From positions 18,042,884 through 18,106,883 of the forward strand of contig CM040446.1 of the NCBI GenBank assembly GCA_022749755.1: 64,000 nucleotides of DNA, in the 5' to 3' direction. The stretch's first letter is position 1, and each line of letters begins with the position of its first letter. The translations under genes were made by a program, and so were the position numbers. This DNA comes from Azadirachta indica. Taxonomy: Eukaryota > Streptophyta > Magnoliopsida > Sapindales > Meliaceae. The notes beneath the pieces were generated by a model. It saw only the letters and a list, made by a program, of their open reading frames with translations, did no database searches and was not told the origin of the DNA. Shown piece after piece: positions 1 through 14,985 of this stretch.

Positions 1-1216
1 GTTTACAACTATTTATACTTTTTGCTTTTAAAAAAAGTAGTCTTAATTGTGTTTTGTGTATAATAATAATTAACCACAATTCTATATACGAATACATTTT
101 TAATGAATTAAATAATCTAGAACATTGTACAATCGCAATACCGAACAAAGCTTTATTATTTATATGCATAACCGCCTAGTTGAACAAAGCGTCATTATAC
201 TGTGATGTACGAAATGATTTGCCACGGTTTGTAACAGTTCACCGTACCTTTTAATTTACAATTACCGAATACTAGAATTCGCGAGGGAAAATACCTTCCA
301 CCACAAACATTAGCTGTCAGTGTTTCATTTTTATGCCGAGTTCCAAAACTAAAACACCTTACTTCATTTTATAAGAAATACGCGTCATGTTTAGTTATAT
401 GCCAATCCCGAGTCTTGAACAAATTTTGTTTCATTCCAAAGCATCCAAAGAACATGAAATGTGATCCATTGTCAGTGTGTAGTGCCCGAGTCGGTGTGTG
501 CGCATGTCACGGAAATTTGGTAGCAAAAGTTACTGCTCGAATAAACCGTGCACGTAAATATTGCAGCAAATGTTGCCGCTCTAACAAGCCGTGCACAAGA
601 CATCGGATTAAAAATGAGGGTAGTCAATCAACAATAAAGCAGTCTATTACAGCAATTGAAAAGAGAGAACCACCATCTCCCACTCCCCATTTCCCCCTCT
701 TTAATTATTTCTTCTCCGCAAATGCTCATGTCACCAAAGAAAGCTTTTGCAAGTCTTTAATTCTGTTTGTGCAGGCCTGCAGCAAAATTATCAATCAAGT
801 TTCAATTAACAAACTCTCTACTAGAGAAAAAAAATTACTCCACTAGAAATATGGTAAATATTATCTACAACCCTCCCTGGATAATATTCAACAAAGATTA
901 TATGTTCTGACATCAACATAATTAACATCTCTATTACACCAACACCATGACCATGCTATTGGTATCGTATGTTAGACAATGTCAATCCACAATGTCACTT
1001 TTGTGCCTAAAAATTAGAAAGTTAGAAGAAAATCATGAGATTTTAAGCCAAAATAATAGTATGGCCATGAAGGTTGTGTTATTATCTTCAACTACTTACT
1101 TGTCCAAGAAAAAATAAAAAGAGTACACCTGAATTGATTCATTCTAAAGTTGTGCAAATCAAGAACAATCTATGGTATGAAAAATTTCAGTAAAAGAAAG
1201 TTGAATACTTACAGAA
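1..1216. other. 3' flank of the isocitrate dehydrogenase gene, no gene seen
   Basis: AT-rich sequence downstream of the minus-strand isocitrate dehydrogenase stop codon. It should contain that gene's 3' UTR nearest 1216. I see no protein with recognisable motifs, no RNA gene and no clear repeat. The open frame at about 415-846 begins without an ATG and resembles no family I know. Confidence 0.5.
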
Positions 1217-1828
1217 TTATGCATTCAGTCTTGCTTTTAGTTCAGCAGCCACAGCATCAATGAACTCTTCAGTATTCAGATATTGGTCCCTAGTGACCCT
1301 ACACACACACACATATGGAGTATAAATTATTAATAACTACCCAATCACGCTAAACAAAACATGTACGTTAGGAAGGAAAATACACATGCTGCCAACCCAC
1401 AAACTGTATACTATTTTAGCAAATACATACTTGGAGCCATGGATAATAAGTGCAAGATCCTTGGTCATCCTTCCAGATTCCACAGCCCCAACACATGCAG
1501 CTTCCAGTTTCTCAGCGAAATCCAAAAGTCTAGCATTATCATCCAACTTTGCCCTGTTAACAAGAACAATTCCAGATACACATCAACGTCTTCCTACGAA
1601 AAAATAGATATAATTCCTTATGCATCTAGTGGAAACAAACTTGATGGATGCCATTTTGCAGAATATGCAAATTGAAACTTTATACCTATGCGCAAGTCCC
1701 CGTGACCAAGCAAAGATGGAGGCTATGCTGTTTGTGCTAGTTTCACCTCCTTTCTGATGAACCCTATAATGCCGCGTGACTGTTCCATGGGCTGCTTCTG
1801 CTTCAATTGTTTTCCCATCAGGGCATAC
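1217..1828 (-). CDS. NADP-dependent isocitrate dehydrogenase, last three exons only (5' part missing)
   Basis: C-terminal 115 residues of an NADP-isocitrate dehydrogenase, which oxidises isocitrate to 2-oxoglutarate and makes NADPH. It resembles the cytosolic plant form. Exons in transcript order are 1686-1828, 1431-1553 and 1217-1298, with phases that join exactly (143+123+82 nt) and a TAA stop at 1217-1219. The first exon carries the family signature [20 protein letters not shown] and then [15 protein letters not shown]. The second carries [19 protein letters not shown] and [13 protein letters not shown]. The last ends in ELKARLNA. The full enzyme is about 410-420 residues, so roughly 70% is absent. 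No preceding exon can be found between 1829 and the N-gap at 2275, or beyond it up to the PSF2 gene. Family assignment is firm. The cytosolic location is inferred from sequence type and lacks support from the missing N-terminus. Confidence 0.92.
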
Positions 1829-3598
1829 CTGGATCCATTTCACACCCCAGTAAGTCCTCAATCCAATTCTGCTTATGCATTGTTACTTTTATATCAAAAC
1901 AGCATTATAAATGTTTTTCTACAATCCCCTCCTCCCTGAAGACTTCTATTCCTAACTTACGCCAACTCTCCTACTATTCCTTATCTAATTTCTTGTATCC
2001 CTGATATCAACATGGTAATTTTTTTGGTTAAGGAAAAACAAATTGAAGATGGAGATGCAGAACAATAAAAGACAAACAGTAGTCAATCATATCTAACAGA
2101 ATATTTAGATAATAATGCCAATTAAAAGAACATTAAAAGAAAGAAGAATGAAGCAGACACACAATCCAATCCCCAGAGCGAAAGCTCCTGAAAATACAAT
2201 AAAGAGACTTGAAATTGAAGCCTCCTGTGAAGTGAAATAGATTATTCTATTTGAAAGTGTTTAAACTCTACATTNNNNNNNNNNNNNNNNNNNNNNNNNN
2301 NNNNNNNNNNNNNNNNNNNNNNNNNNNNNNNNNNNNNNNNNNNNNNNNNNNNNNNNNNNNNNNNNNNNNNNNNNTTTCATTACTAGCAAGTAGGAAACAG
2401 CAACATTTCCCACAAAGCTTTGAATTTTATCTTCCATTAGCTTCAGAAATATTATCTTGGAAAGCTCTTCTCAGCAAGGACAGTGTATGGTCATCAAAAT
2501 TAGCAAATAAAAGTTCAATCTAGAGGCTTTTTGTAGCTAAACTTCAAAAATATAACCTGAAATTTGTTCCCAAGACTATTAAGAAGAAAAATAAAATCTG
2601 AAGCCAACATATTGGACATTTACTGTGTCACATTTTATCATAGAAATCATTTCCCTTGTGTCAGTGTTAGAAAGACCCAAGATTTACTGATATAACAGGA
2701 TACAAAATAAAATGGAGGCCCATAAATTCCAACTCCAGTGATAATGGCAATACCTGGACCAACCATCTGGCCTCTAGACACACAAAATCCATGATTATAA
2801 CCTTAATTCAAAGTTATCATGGTTCAAACTGATTTTGGTTAAAACCAGCAAACTTCTTTCTTTTTAACCAGCAAATTTGTTTCTTTTCAAGAAATGAACA
2901 CCAATCCAAAGTAAAAGAAAACTACCATGAAAAATATTAGCAAGCAAACACAGCAAATCATCATCACACCATTAAGTCTGTCCAGAGAGCCATACCTTTG
3001 CACAAATCCTTAGCAAGCAAGGCTTTTATATTCTCAACCAACATTTCATTCATACATTCCATTAAATCTAGGCCACTCATCAATTCTGTACTCTTTCTAC
3101 AGCAGTCATAAACTCCACAAAATGCATGTCTCCTACATAATATATATTTTTTTTTTGCAATCATGAATAGCCCCAATGCCCATTTCAGATTAGAATTATG
3201 GATTCTCATGTATAAGTTTTATGTATAATTGTTATTGGTATTTTATTATATATGTGAACACAAGGCCAGTGACACTGTATTTAAGCCCAAAACTTAAAAT
3301 GTTATATGACCTTGTTGATTGTTCTGAATCAAAGCCAATGAAGTGTGACATTATTTGGAATTTAACTTATTTTGTGAAAGGCAAAAAGCTTTTACTACAT
3401 AAAACAATGATAATAATAAATATTAATATAACAACATTACCTAATGAGTTCAACATAAAAGCAACAGCTGTACCACAATAAGCAAGGCACAGGATAAAAG
3501 AAATGATCCATTCGAGAAGGTTTCAAACAATACCTTCTGTGCCAGCTGATCAAGTGAATATTTCCATTTCAGATGAAAGCTGATTAGAAAGAGACTGA
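1829..3598. other. Gap-containing interval between isocitrate dehydrogenase and PSF2
   Basis: Should hold the missing 5' exons of isocitrate dehydrogenase (if it is contiguous) and the 3' UTR of PSF2. I could not recognise any isocitrate dehydrogenase exon on the minus strand on either side of the N-run. A minus-strand open frame at 2964-3209 and a short hydrophobic one near 2690-2790 match nothing I know. Confidence 0.4.
2275..2374. other. Assembly gap of exactly 100 N
   Basis: Exactly 100 consecutive N. A round 100-base gap is a common placeholder for a join of unknown size, so true spacing and order across it are uncertain. Confidence 0.98.
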
Positions 3599-5672
3599 CT
3601 ACCGTCGCTTCAGCGGTTGCTGTAAAACATAAAGATTAGTTGAATAGCAAAATGTCATTCCAGTAATACTCATTAATATTGCATTCAACCACTAACTGTT
3701 AACCAATAAAATTCATGAGAAATAAAATGAGACAGAGAATAGAGAAGAAGGAAAATATAAGGAAGAACGTACTCTTTGTGCATTATTTGGCACTTGCCGC
3801 TGTCTAGTTACTTGTGGCTGTCTATCAGATACACTATCTAAATCTCCCATCAGTACAGGATTATCATGCTTAAAGAATGCCTGTAGGGCTCTCACTACAA
3901 ATGGACGGACAACATTCACTTCCATTGCAGACAGATGGGCAATCTGCAATATCATGTAACAAGATTGGAAGCAAGCTATCAAAATCAAAAACAGATTAAT
4001 TTCTTAGGTTGTTGATTTCTACATATGCTGGATTCCACTCTTTAGAGCAAAGATAGCTCTATCAGAGTAACAAACATAACAAGAAGTTAATTCTCAATAA
4101 CTCACTTTTTTCTATTATGTATTCCTCTCGAAAGATAGGTGGTGTAAAAAAAAATGTCTTCAGGTCCAAAAAAGTGAAATGGGAGAAGGTCATACAGAAG
4201 ATTTCCTCTTGCTCTGCTCTGTGAATATGGCACACTGGCAAACCACATAATTCTTACCATGTGATTGTTTGCACAATAACTTACTACTATATCTGGATCT
4301 TGAGAGATATTCTCATGCACGTGACTTGAGAGGTTCTACGAATGGAGGCTACTTATGCAGTCCCATTCAGCCTCTTCAGTTCTTTTCAGACAATAAACAT
4401 TCATACTTTTTCCTTCTTTTCAGATCTATTCATTCTAGTCCTTTCCCTTAAAATGATGATCAAGATGATTCCACAAAGCTGCAAATAGCTATTTGTAGTA
4501 ATCACTGCCAACAGATTCATAAATGGAGATAAAAAGCATACCTTCACTGCAGATGTAGCACTAAACTTTTCTAAGTTAGTCTCAACTTTATGCAGCCGTA
4601 CATCCCTGATGTCCTCAACAAGAGACCTCACCTATGAAAATGATTTATGTTAAGGGCCTTGGAGAACTGTGCATGACTAAACAAGGTTTATGAACCTCAA
4701 ACTCACCATATAAATATCAGGAATGTCATCACGGGCACTGCCATCAACACAAATTTAAAGTTGGTGTTATCATGGTTACAGTGTAAAGTATTCAATCAAA
4801 CACAAACATGCTACTGCTTACTGGTCAAAAAGAATTCTGGAGATCTCAATATAATGGAATGGCACAGCCTGAAATGCCCCTTGGTCTTCTCTTTCTCCTT
4901 CCAAAACTTGCGTTAAATTTTCTAGACAATGTGTAAAAAAATTATGATAAAAAACTGGAGACATTACATTTAAAATTCTTTTCATTTTCTCATTTTACTT
5001 TGACCTTAAAAGATACTGAACAGCAGATTACCACTAGGAGTTGGCATTTGCTAACTCTGTTGAGTTCAATTATGATGCAATCAAATACTTTTAATTGTTT
5101 AATACGTAATGTTTGAACCTTCCTCATCCTATTGAAATTCTTTAATGGTCTTGCGTCATGGTTTACGACGAAAATCAAGTTTGAGAAAAACCCAACTATG
5201 AAATCACCATCAAAAAAAAAAAAAACTCAATTAATTGAAGCATAAAAAATGCTCACCAATTGACATCCACTGAGGAGGCCGAATTGTGCATTTTCCCCTC
5301 TTCTTCAACGCCACTGCAAGCCACAGTGGCACTTTAATCGGTATTTGAGGGTAGAACGGACCAAAATTACCCTGCAAATTCAGAAAATCAACCATGTAAA
5401 TGTAAGCAATAGTAACGTGTTAAGCTCAATTTCGACGAGAGAGATGAGTTCGGGAGATACACTGATAAAATTTAGAGGATCCATTCTCATGTTCGGCACA
5501 ATCTCAACCAATTCATCTTCCGCCATAAACTCAATCTGATCAAAATGAAGCAGAAAAATATTACAGAAAATCACTTAAAGCCAAAAATCTAATAGAAATT
5601 GTAAAATTCTGGATAAATAGGGACCTCTTCCGCAGAAAACAGAGATATGTGAGGATCAGATTGACCCGCCAT
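3599..5672 (-). CDS. PSF2: GINS complex subunit PSF2 (DNA replication)
   Basis: Psf2 subunit of the GINS tetramer, which joins CDC45 and MCM2-7 in the replicative CMG helicase in the nucleus. Eight exons in transcript order: 5625-5672, 5461-5535, 5257-5371, 4822-4921, 4707-4737, 4542-4631, 3773-3943, 3599-3619. They total 651 nt and give an unbroken 216-residue protein, close to the roughly 200-210 residues usual for Psf2. The start reads [16 protein letters not shown]. Family landmarks follow: [17 protein letters not shown], then [17 protein letters not shown] with PPQWMS, then [32 protein letters not shown] and the helical [18 protein letters not shown]. The basic tail ends PLKRR. The gene is head-to-head with triosephosphate isomerase, 929 bp between start codons. 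Its upstream region holds an E2F site and a telo-box (listed separately), fitting S-phase expression. The 31-nt microexon is phase-consistent. Confidence 0.9.
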
Positions 5673-5790
5673 TGACAAAAATGAAAACGGATCCGAGTTT
5701 CAAACTTGAGAAATGGTTTAAAAGAGTCGAAATGGAGTAATGATAACTGCTGGGTTTGATTGAAAGATTTGAATTGCGTGAATTTTAGTG

Positions 5791-5798
5791 AAACCCTA
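5791..5798 (+). promoter_or_regulatory. Telo-box motif AAACCCTA upstream of PSF2
   Basis: Exact AAACCCTA, the plant telo-box element often found in promoters and leaders of genes active in dividing cells. It lies about 120 bp upstream of the PSF2 start codon. Function here is inferred. Confidence 0.5.
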
Positions 5799-5814
5799 CT
5801 TTGTGTCTATGGTG

Positions 5815-5822
5815 GCGGGAAA
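5815..5822 (-). promoter_or_regulatory. E2F binding site (TTTCCCGC on the minus strand) upstream of PSF2
   Basis: The plus strand reads GCGGGAAA, the exact reverse complement of TTTCCCGC, which fits the E2F consensus TTTSSCGC. It lies about 143 bp upstream of the PSF2 start and 16 bp beyond the telo-box. E2F sites are typical of plant replication-licensing genes, so this matches the gene's role. Confidence 0.65.
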
Positions 5823-6601
5823 TTCCGCCGGTGAACATGTTATTCTGAAAAAGAATTATTTTGGTCTTCCCATTTTACCCTCAAGGCGCTAAATATGATT
5901 TTAAAATTAGCGGGGAATCTTTTAGGAGGCTTTACAATGTTTTACACTTCTAATTTCTAAAACATATATATATATTGATATGTTAAAATTATATAAATAT
6001 AAACTTAATTAACAAATTCTCTGTAAATTATGACATAGAATTTTGAACTCCCAATTTTGTATATCATTTTAGCGATTAAAAGAATATAACATACAATTTT
6101 ATCCTTGAATTTCCGAATTAATATAAAAAGAAGTTTATACCCGAAAATGTCAAAAGAAAGTAGGAAAACAATGGCGCATGAGCCATGATGGGTGATGCAT
6201 AACTGCACGACTCACGAGTGGTGCAAATAAAAGTAATAATAAAGGATGCATGACGTGGGTTTAGCCAATTAACAAGCCCAACACCTAATCTACTAATCAC
6301 CGCCCACTCTTTCTGTGACCTACAAATCCTTGGGCCACAATCCACAAAACCGTTTGCCCAAAGTTACACAGACTTTCCGAACACTCTTTTAATTGACACA
6401 ATTACCCTTCACTACTCTTCTTACACTCCCACAGCATATTCGAGATGCTAGGTCATAACTGTATTTTCCTTTTAAAAGTACCTAGTAAATCACTGATACC
6501 TCGCAAATGCATAAATATCCTCACCACATCGAAAGCCTAAACTAAAAGCAGAACACAATCACTCTCTGTCTCTTTGTAAGATTTCGTTTGCATCATCGAT
6601 A

Positions 6602-10131
<3,530 letters not shown>

Positions 10132-10879
10132 GCTTGTTTCAGGCAAGTCTCTTGAGTCCGTGAAATATTTGTTTTGGGAGTACAGATTCCAGTTCGAATA
10201 ATTTTAGACATACTCTTTTGAGGGAATAAGGCATGCATTTGTATTTTGATAAGCACTACCAACTGGATCTTTTTGTAGCCCGAAGTAACTTCTCTCGTTT
10301 TTATTTATCTTTGTTTATTAAGAACTCTTCTTTAATAACATTCGTAACCGTTGATTGAATAAGCGCATCATTTTATTCTACTTATTGCATATCCGGAAAT
10401 AAAAGGTACAAATTGCAGAATATGTTGCACTAATTTTATATTTGAAAATCTTGGTGTAAGTACGAGCTGTAAGTACGAACTCTGTTCGAATCTGACGAGG
10501 TGTGAATATTATAAATTTTCTCCAACAAATAGAGGTGTATAAAAATTTTGATTTGGAAAATTTATGATTATTAAACTTTTAATAAAAAAATGAAAAGTTT
10601 AAACAAATGTATAATCGATAGAACTATACCCGTTATCATAATTTGTTCGTACTCTATATTGTGACAAAATATTAAGTAATTAGATCGATCGAGTTGTGAT
10701 CCAAATAATTTATAATGTGACCATTTTTAATCCTAATGCCAAACCAAGTTTAACCTTAACAATTGTTTTCTTATTTAGCTCAAATAAGAACAAGATAAGT
10801 AAATTTCAAGACACGACAATTCTCGATGAAAATTATTTCAATGGATGGATTCAGATGTTACACTATTTACACTGATACG

Positions 10880-11410
10880 AAGGGAACCTGTCAAATAGCT
10901 TGCTCACGTGGGGACCCTGTCAAAAAAAGACAAAAAAAATCAAATATTCTTCAAAGAGAACGAGAATAAATAAATTTCTTGTTCAAAAAAAAATAACTGC
11001 GCACGATCAATAGTTCTATATATAGATATATATATAAATTGGGGTGATGCATACAAGAAAAGCTCATCAACTAGCTTTGATAATCAAGGTTTTTAGTTTT
11101 CAATAGTGTTTCTGGGAAAAGAAAATAATTCACGGAATGTCAAGTAACCTTATAATTTCAAAAATAAATAAATAAACTGCCATGATATTCACTGACCTTA
11201 TGTATAATCTTTCTTAGAAGTTTTCTGTAAAAGAACAACAGAGAGATTACGTGGAGACATGTTGCAATGCGTAGAGGAAACTCTCAAACAGCTTGCTTCA
11301 TTGGTCAAAACATCAAAACGTCTTTTTTTGAAAAAAATTATTATTTGTTCCGGAGGGTAAAATAATTCACTGGAATATTAAGGAATAAAAATAAAATGAC
11401 TGCTCATAAT
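10880..11410. repeat. Diverged direct duplication
   Basis: Two stretches share an ordered set of motifs. The first has 'aacctgtcaaatagcttgct' (near 10887) and later 'aaaataattcacggaatgtc' (near 11122). The second has 'aactctcaaacagcttgctt' (near 11280) and later 'aaaataattcactggaatat' (near 11360). Spacing between the motifs differs, so the copies have gained or lost sequence since duplication. No coding content is visible. Confidence 0.35.
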
Positions 11411-11546
11411 TCCTGCTAAGGTATCCAAAATTATCTATTAATTTCATTTCAATTAACTATTTTAGAGAAGATGATCAATTATTTTCTTTTTCTTATACAA
11501 ATGAGGTCGCCACATTAATTTATAATTAGATTTACGGGAATGAATA

Positions 11547-11736
11547 AATAATTCTTTAATTTTATATAATTTATTATATTATTTATAAACTATTAAATTT
11601 ATATATTTTTAAATTTCATCTGGTGTACTTATTAATAATTATTATGTTTTTTTAAATTTAATCTCTACAATTAAAAATAAATATACATAATAATTTGTAA
11701 ATAATATAAGAAAATATGTAAAGTTACAGAGTTATT
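11547..11736. mobile_element. Foldback (MITE-like) element
   Basis: The outer 48 bases at 11547-11594 match the reverse complement of 11689-11736 at about 80%, and a weaker inverted match continues inwards. The internal sequence is short and non-coding. Small size, terminal inverted repeats and AT-richness fit a miniature inverted-repeat element. I could not fix a target-site duplication, so the family is unknown. Confidence 0.45.
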
Positions 11737-13011
11737 AATTAAATCTCTTTATATATATATATATAATAAATTTAAAAAAAAAATATAGCATAATTTATTA
11801 TTTGATTTCTATACTACGTAGAGAGGCATTTTTTTAATAAAATATTCAATGTGATTTAATTTAACTAATTTAATTAAGGATTGGAATATGTTTGTTATGT
11901 TCTACAATTTTTCAGATATTTCTAGTTAGATATAAAAAAAAGTTAAATTTTGTATTTTTTAGTCTAAATTATTCTTAATTAATTTATTTATTTAAGTGCT
12001 TACCCCTACATAAAAAATTAATTATACATGTCTACTCAATTTATTTATGTGTCCCATGATGTGCTAGCCAGTCGATGCGCACATTGCCAATCTTTGATGT
12101 TTCAGATATTAATCTGCGATTTTTAGAATGAACAAGTTAATTATAGTTTGGCTGGCTTTATAACTAAAAAAATTACAATAAATAAGTTATAGGACTTGAA
12201 TGGAGATTATCATGCTTTTTGTGTTTTGGTAAAATTGAATGCATGAAAGAATGCCGGCTGTTAGAAACTCATGGTTTGTCGTTGCCGATGTTCATTACCT
12301 GCACCTAATTTATTCTATACGGGTGGGGCAGAATACTACTTACTTCTGGTGAATTTATGATGGCTTTTTCTATAATTTCGAAAGATAGTCAAATACGTAC
12401 TTTTTAACTTTAGAAATTAGAATGCAAATTAACAATAATAATGAAAGTCAAATATTGGCAGATAAGCCTGAAGAGTTAAGCCTCTATACATTCAAATAAA
12501 ATAATAATAAAGAAAAAAAAAGACATTGCCGGGTTGTCAAAGCGTCTTCTTTGTATATATAATAATGTGTTTTTTTTATTGGATTTGGAGTTTGGCCAAA
12601 CTACATAGACAAGTACCATGTACGCTCATTTAAAAGGATAAGGATTATTAAATATCATTTTTTAAAAAGATTTTTCAATAATTATGCATGCATGAGGTAA
12701 ATGATATGACATGTTCAATGATGTCACTATTTTTCCATTGATTAGCTACTTCATAAAGCAATCTAATAATTTCTATTTCTATTTCTATTTCTATAACACG
12801 GTCTTGACATTCATAAACCTAACCAAAACCAAGCAATAAATAAATTGGAAGATAGCTTCAACCATTAGCTGTTTTAAAGTTTAATTAATGCAAAAATGAA
12901 GAGGACGACATTATTTATTGATTTGCTACATGTGAATCCTTTTCAAGAACATGCAATGAATTTAATTTTCCTTTTTCTGGCCAAACTGCAGAAAATGGGA
13001 GACCCGTGCGG

Positions 13012-13071
13012 TAGTATAGTATAGTATAGTATAGTATAGTATAGTATAGTATAGTTCGTTCGTTCGTTCGC
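13012..13071. repeat. Compound microsatellite (TAGTA)n then (TTCG)n
   Basis: About nine tandem TAGTA units (13012-13055) run directly into about four GTTC/TTCG units. This is a simple compound satellite and probably variable in copy number. Confidence 0.9.
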
Positions 13072-14985
13072 CGTATTTACTATATATTTATTTTCTTCTG
13101 TAATTGATAATAATATTAAATATTATATCGAAAAGAGTCAGAAGAGAACCGAACACAGAGGACGACGCGTACGTGAATTTTGCAATCACGATTACCAGGA
13201 AGACAGTCAGAAAAGTCAACACCCAAATTGCTGGTTCGTTGGAAAGATGAGTCTTACTCTCGCTGACGTGCCTTCTTGTCCTTTCCTTTCCTTTCATATT
13301 TTCATTTTAGCTCTCTAATTTTCATATTTTCTTAAATCAAAACATAATAGCTTTATATATATCTAGCAAAAAAAAAAAAAAAAAAAAAAAAACCAATATT
13401 AAACATCTCAAAATTTAGTTCTAAATGATCCATATCAAAAGCAAAGTGCTATTTATCCATTGGAATGGACGATGAGTAAACAAATAATAATAATAATAAT
13501 GTTATAAAATATTTATAAAAATCAGAGATAGCTAGAATTTTTTTAGTATAGTAAAATATAGAGATAAATTATATATCTAATAACTCAGGGATTTAAATGA
13601 TAAAACTCATGCATTAATATTGATTCTATTAAATTCCAACCTTTCCCACTGGCAGATAAAAGCTTACTGCTTGTTACAACTCCGGGTCATCACATTCACT
13701 TCCTCTATGATAACATTCGAAATCTAGATTATTGGCATCCAAACAAATTTTATTAATTTTTTAATGATTTACACCGTCATATTTAAAAGCATGTATCGTT
13801 TTTCTTTTATTTATTATTATTATTATTATTATTATAGTCACTTTAATAAGTAATCATTTCATTCAAAAAAAAAAAAATGAAAAAGTATTGATAGAGTAGG
13901 AAAAAAGTCACCCATCTTAAATAATGTAATTCAAAAATTTATGAACCTTACAAAATTTTTTATTATTTTATTTTATCTATTTTTATCTACAAAGAAATTA
14001 TTGTCGATGCATGTATTTTTCTTAACCAAAAGTCAGAGGATGTTATAAATTACTTTCACATTATTATTAATTAATAAAAATACACCAAATGCGTATTAGA
14101 AAAAGGGGGTTTGTCGATTAATTGATTTGTCTTGGTAGGGTCCATCAAACCGTGCGCGGGTTTCTGGAGGCCCAGTTGACTTGACCGGCAATTATATTTT
14201 ACAACAATTTGTCTTTAATTAATCTAATTTAATTACTCATGTAATGTAATCCTAATCCAATTGTGTTTAACAATTAATTAAACTACTCATTTACAGCTCT
14301 CTCTCGTGTTGTTTGTCAGACTCAAGACTCATAAATCATAATCTAGTGGATAAATATAATCTAATACTCACTTCATGCGTAAATTAAACTGTCTTGTTTG
14401 TAATATTAATATAAATTAATTGTTTAAGTAATATTTGCAGAGAGACTTTCTGTCTATATAATCTTTAAAGTTAATTTCCACTCGCAGAAAAGGAGTATAT
14501 GTAGAAAATACTATAAAAGACTTTAGTGCAAATCTGTCTGCAGTCTTTCATACTTTCCACTTGCAAAAAAAGAAACGTAACTGACGAACAAGTCAATAAT
14601 TCACTTTTGTCCTTGGCGAAGCTCTAGAAAAAAGAACTTTCACAGAACCCAAACATACACATAATACCAAAATCTACCCGCTTTCTTGTTTAATTCTCTA
14701 TTCTATTCCTTTCATTTCCTTGTTCTTAAAAACTATAACTCACTCCATTTTCCATTTTTTTAATCAGTCAAAAATTTGGGATTGGACGGTTTTGGTCGTG
14801 GCTGACAGCTAAGCTTACGGATAAAAGTTCCGCTTTCACACTTACAAATCTTCCTTCCTTCACGAGCTAAGCTTGCTTCTGACCAGTTTTCTGTTGTTGG
14901 ATTTCTATTACTCTTTCTTTCTTTCTTCTACAGCAGTTGGGTTCTGGTGGAGTAGTGAAGAAATTAAAATTGAGCTTTTGCGTAC

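Larger units (their letters stand above)
5673..6601. other. Divergent intergenic region between PSF2 and triosephosphate isomerase
   Basis: 929 bp separating two start codons that point away from each other, so both promoters must lie here. The PSF2 side (5700-5830) is richer in G+C and has the E2F and telo-box motifs. The middle (5930-6150) is very AT-rich. The isomerase side has a TATA-like stretch near 6510 and a pyrimidine-rich leader just before the start codon. Confidence 0.6.
10132..14985. other. AT-rich intergenic region
   Basis: Nearly 4.9 kb without a recognisable coding exon. It holds the 3' UTR of triosephosphate isomerase at the left and the kinase promoter and pyrimidine-rich leader at the right. 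Between them are a foldback element (11547-11736), a diverged direct duplication (10880-11410), a compound microsatellite (13012-13071), a poly-A run (about 13370-13392) and short AAT/ATT runs (near 13483 and 13813). Confidence 0.6.

Noticed and set aside
415..846. 143-codon plus-strand open frame rich in Cys and Lys
   Set aside because: No ATG at its start, no recognisable family, and it lies in the 3' flank of a minus-strand gene. Likely chance.
2964..3209. Minus-strand open frame as a possible missing isocitrate dehydrogenase exon
   Set aside because: Its translation shares no motif with isocitrate dehydrogenase. Kept only as a weak finding.
13012..13071. Possible CRISPR-like or structured array
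   Set aside because: It is a simple microsatellite with 5-bp and 4-bp units, in a plant genome, without spacers.
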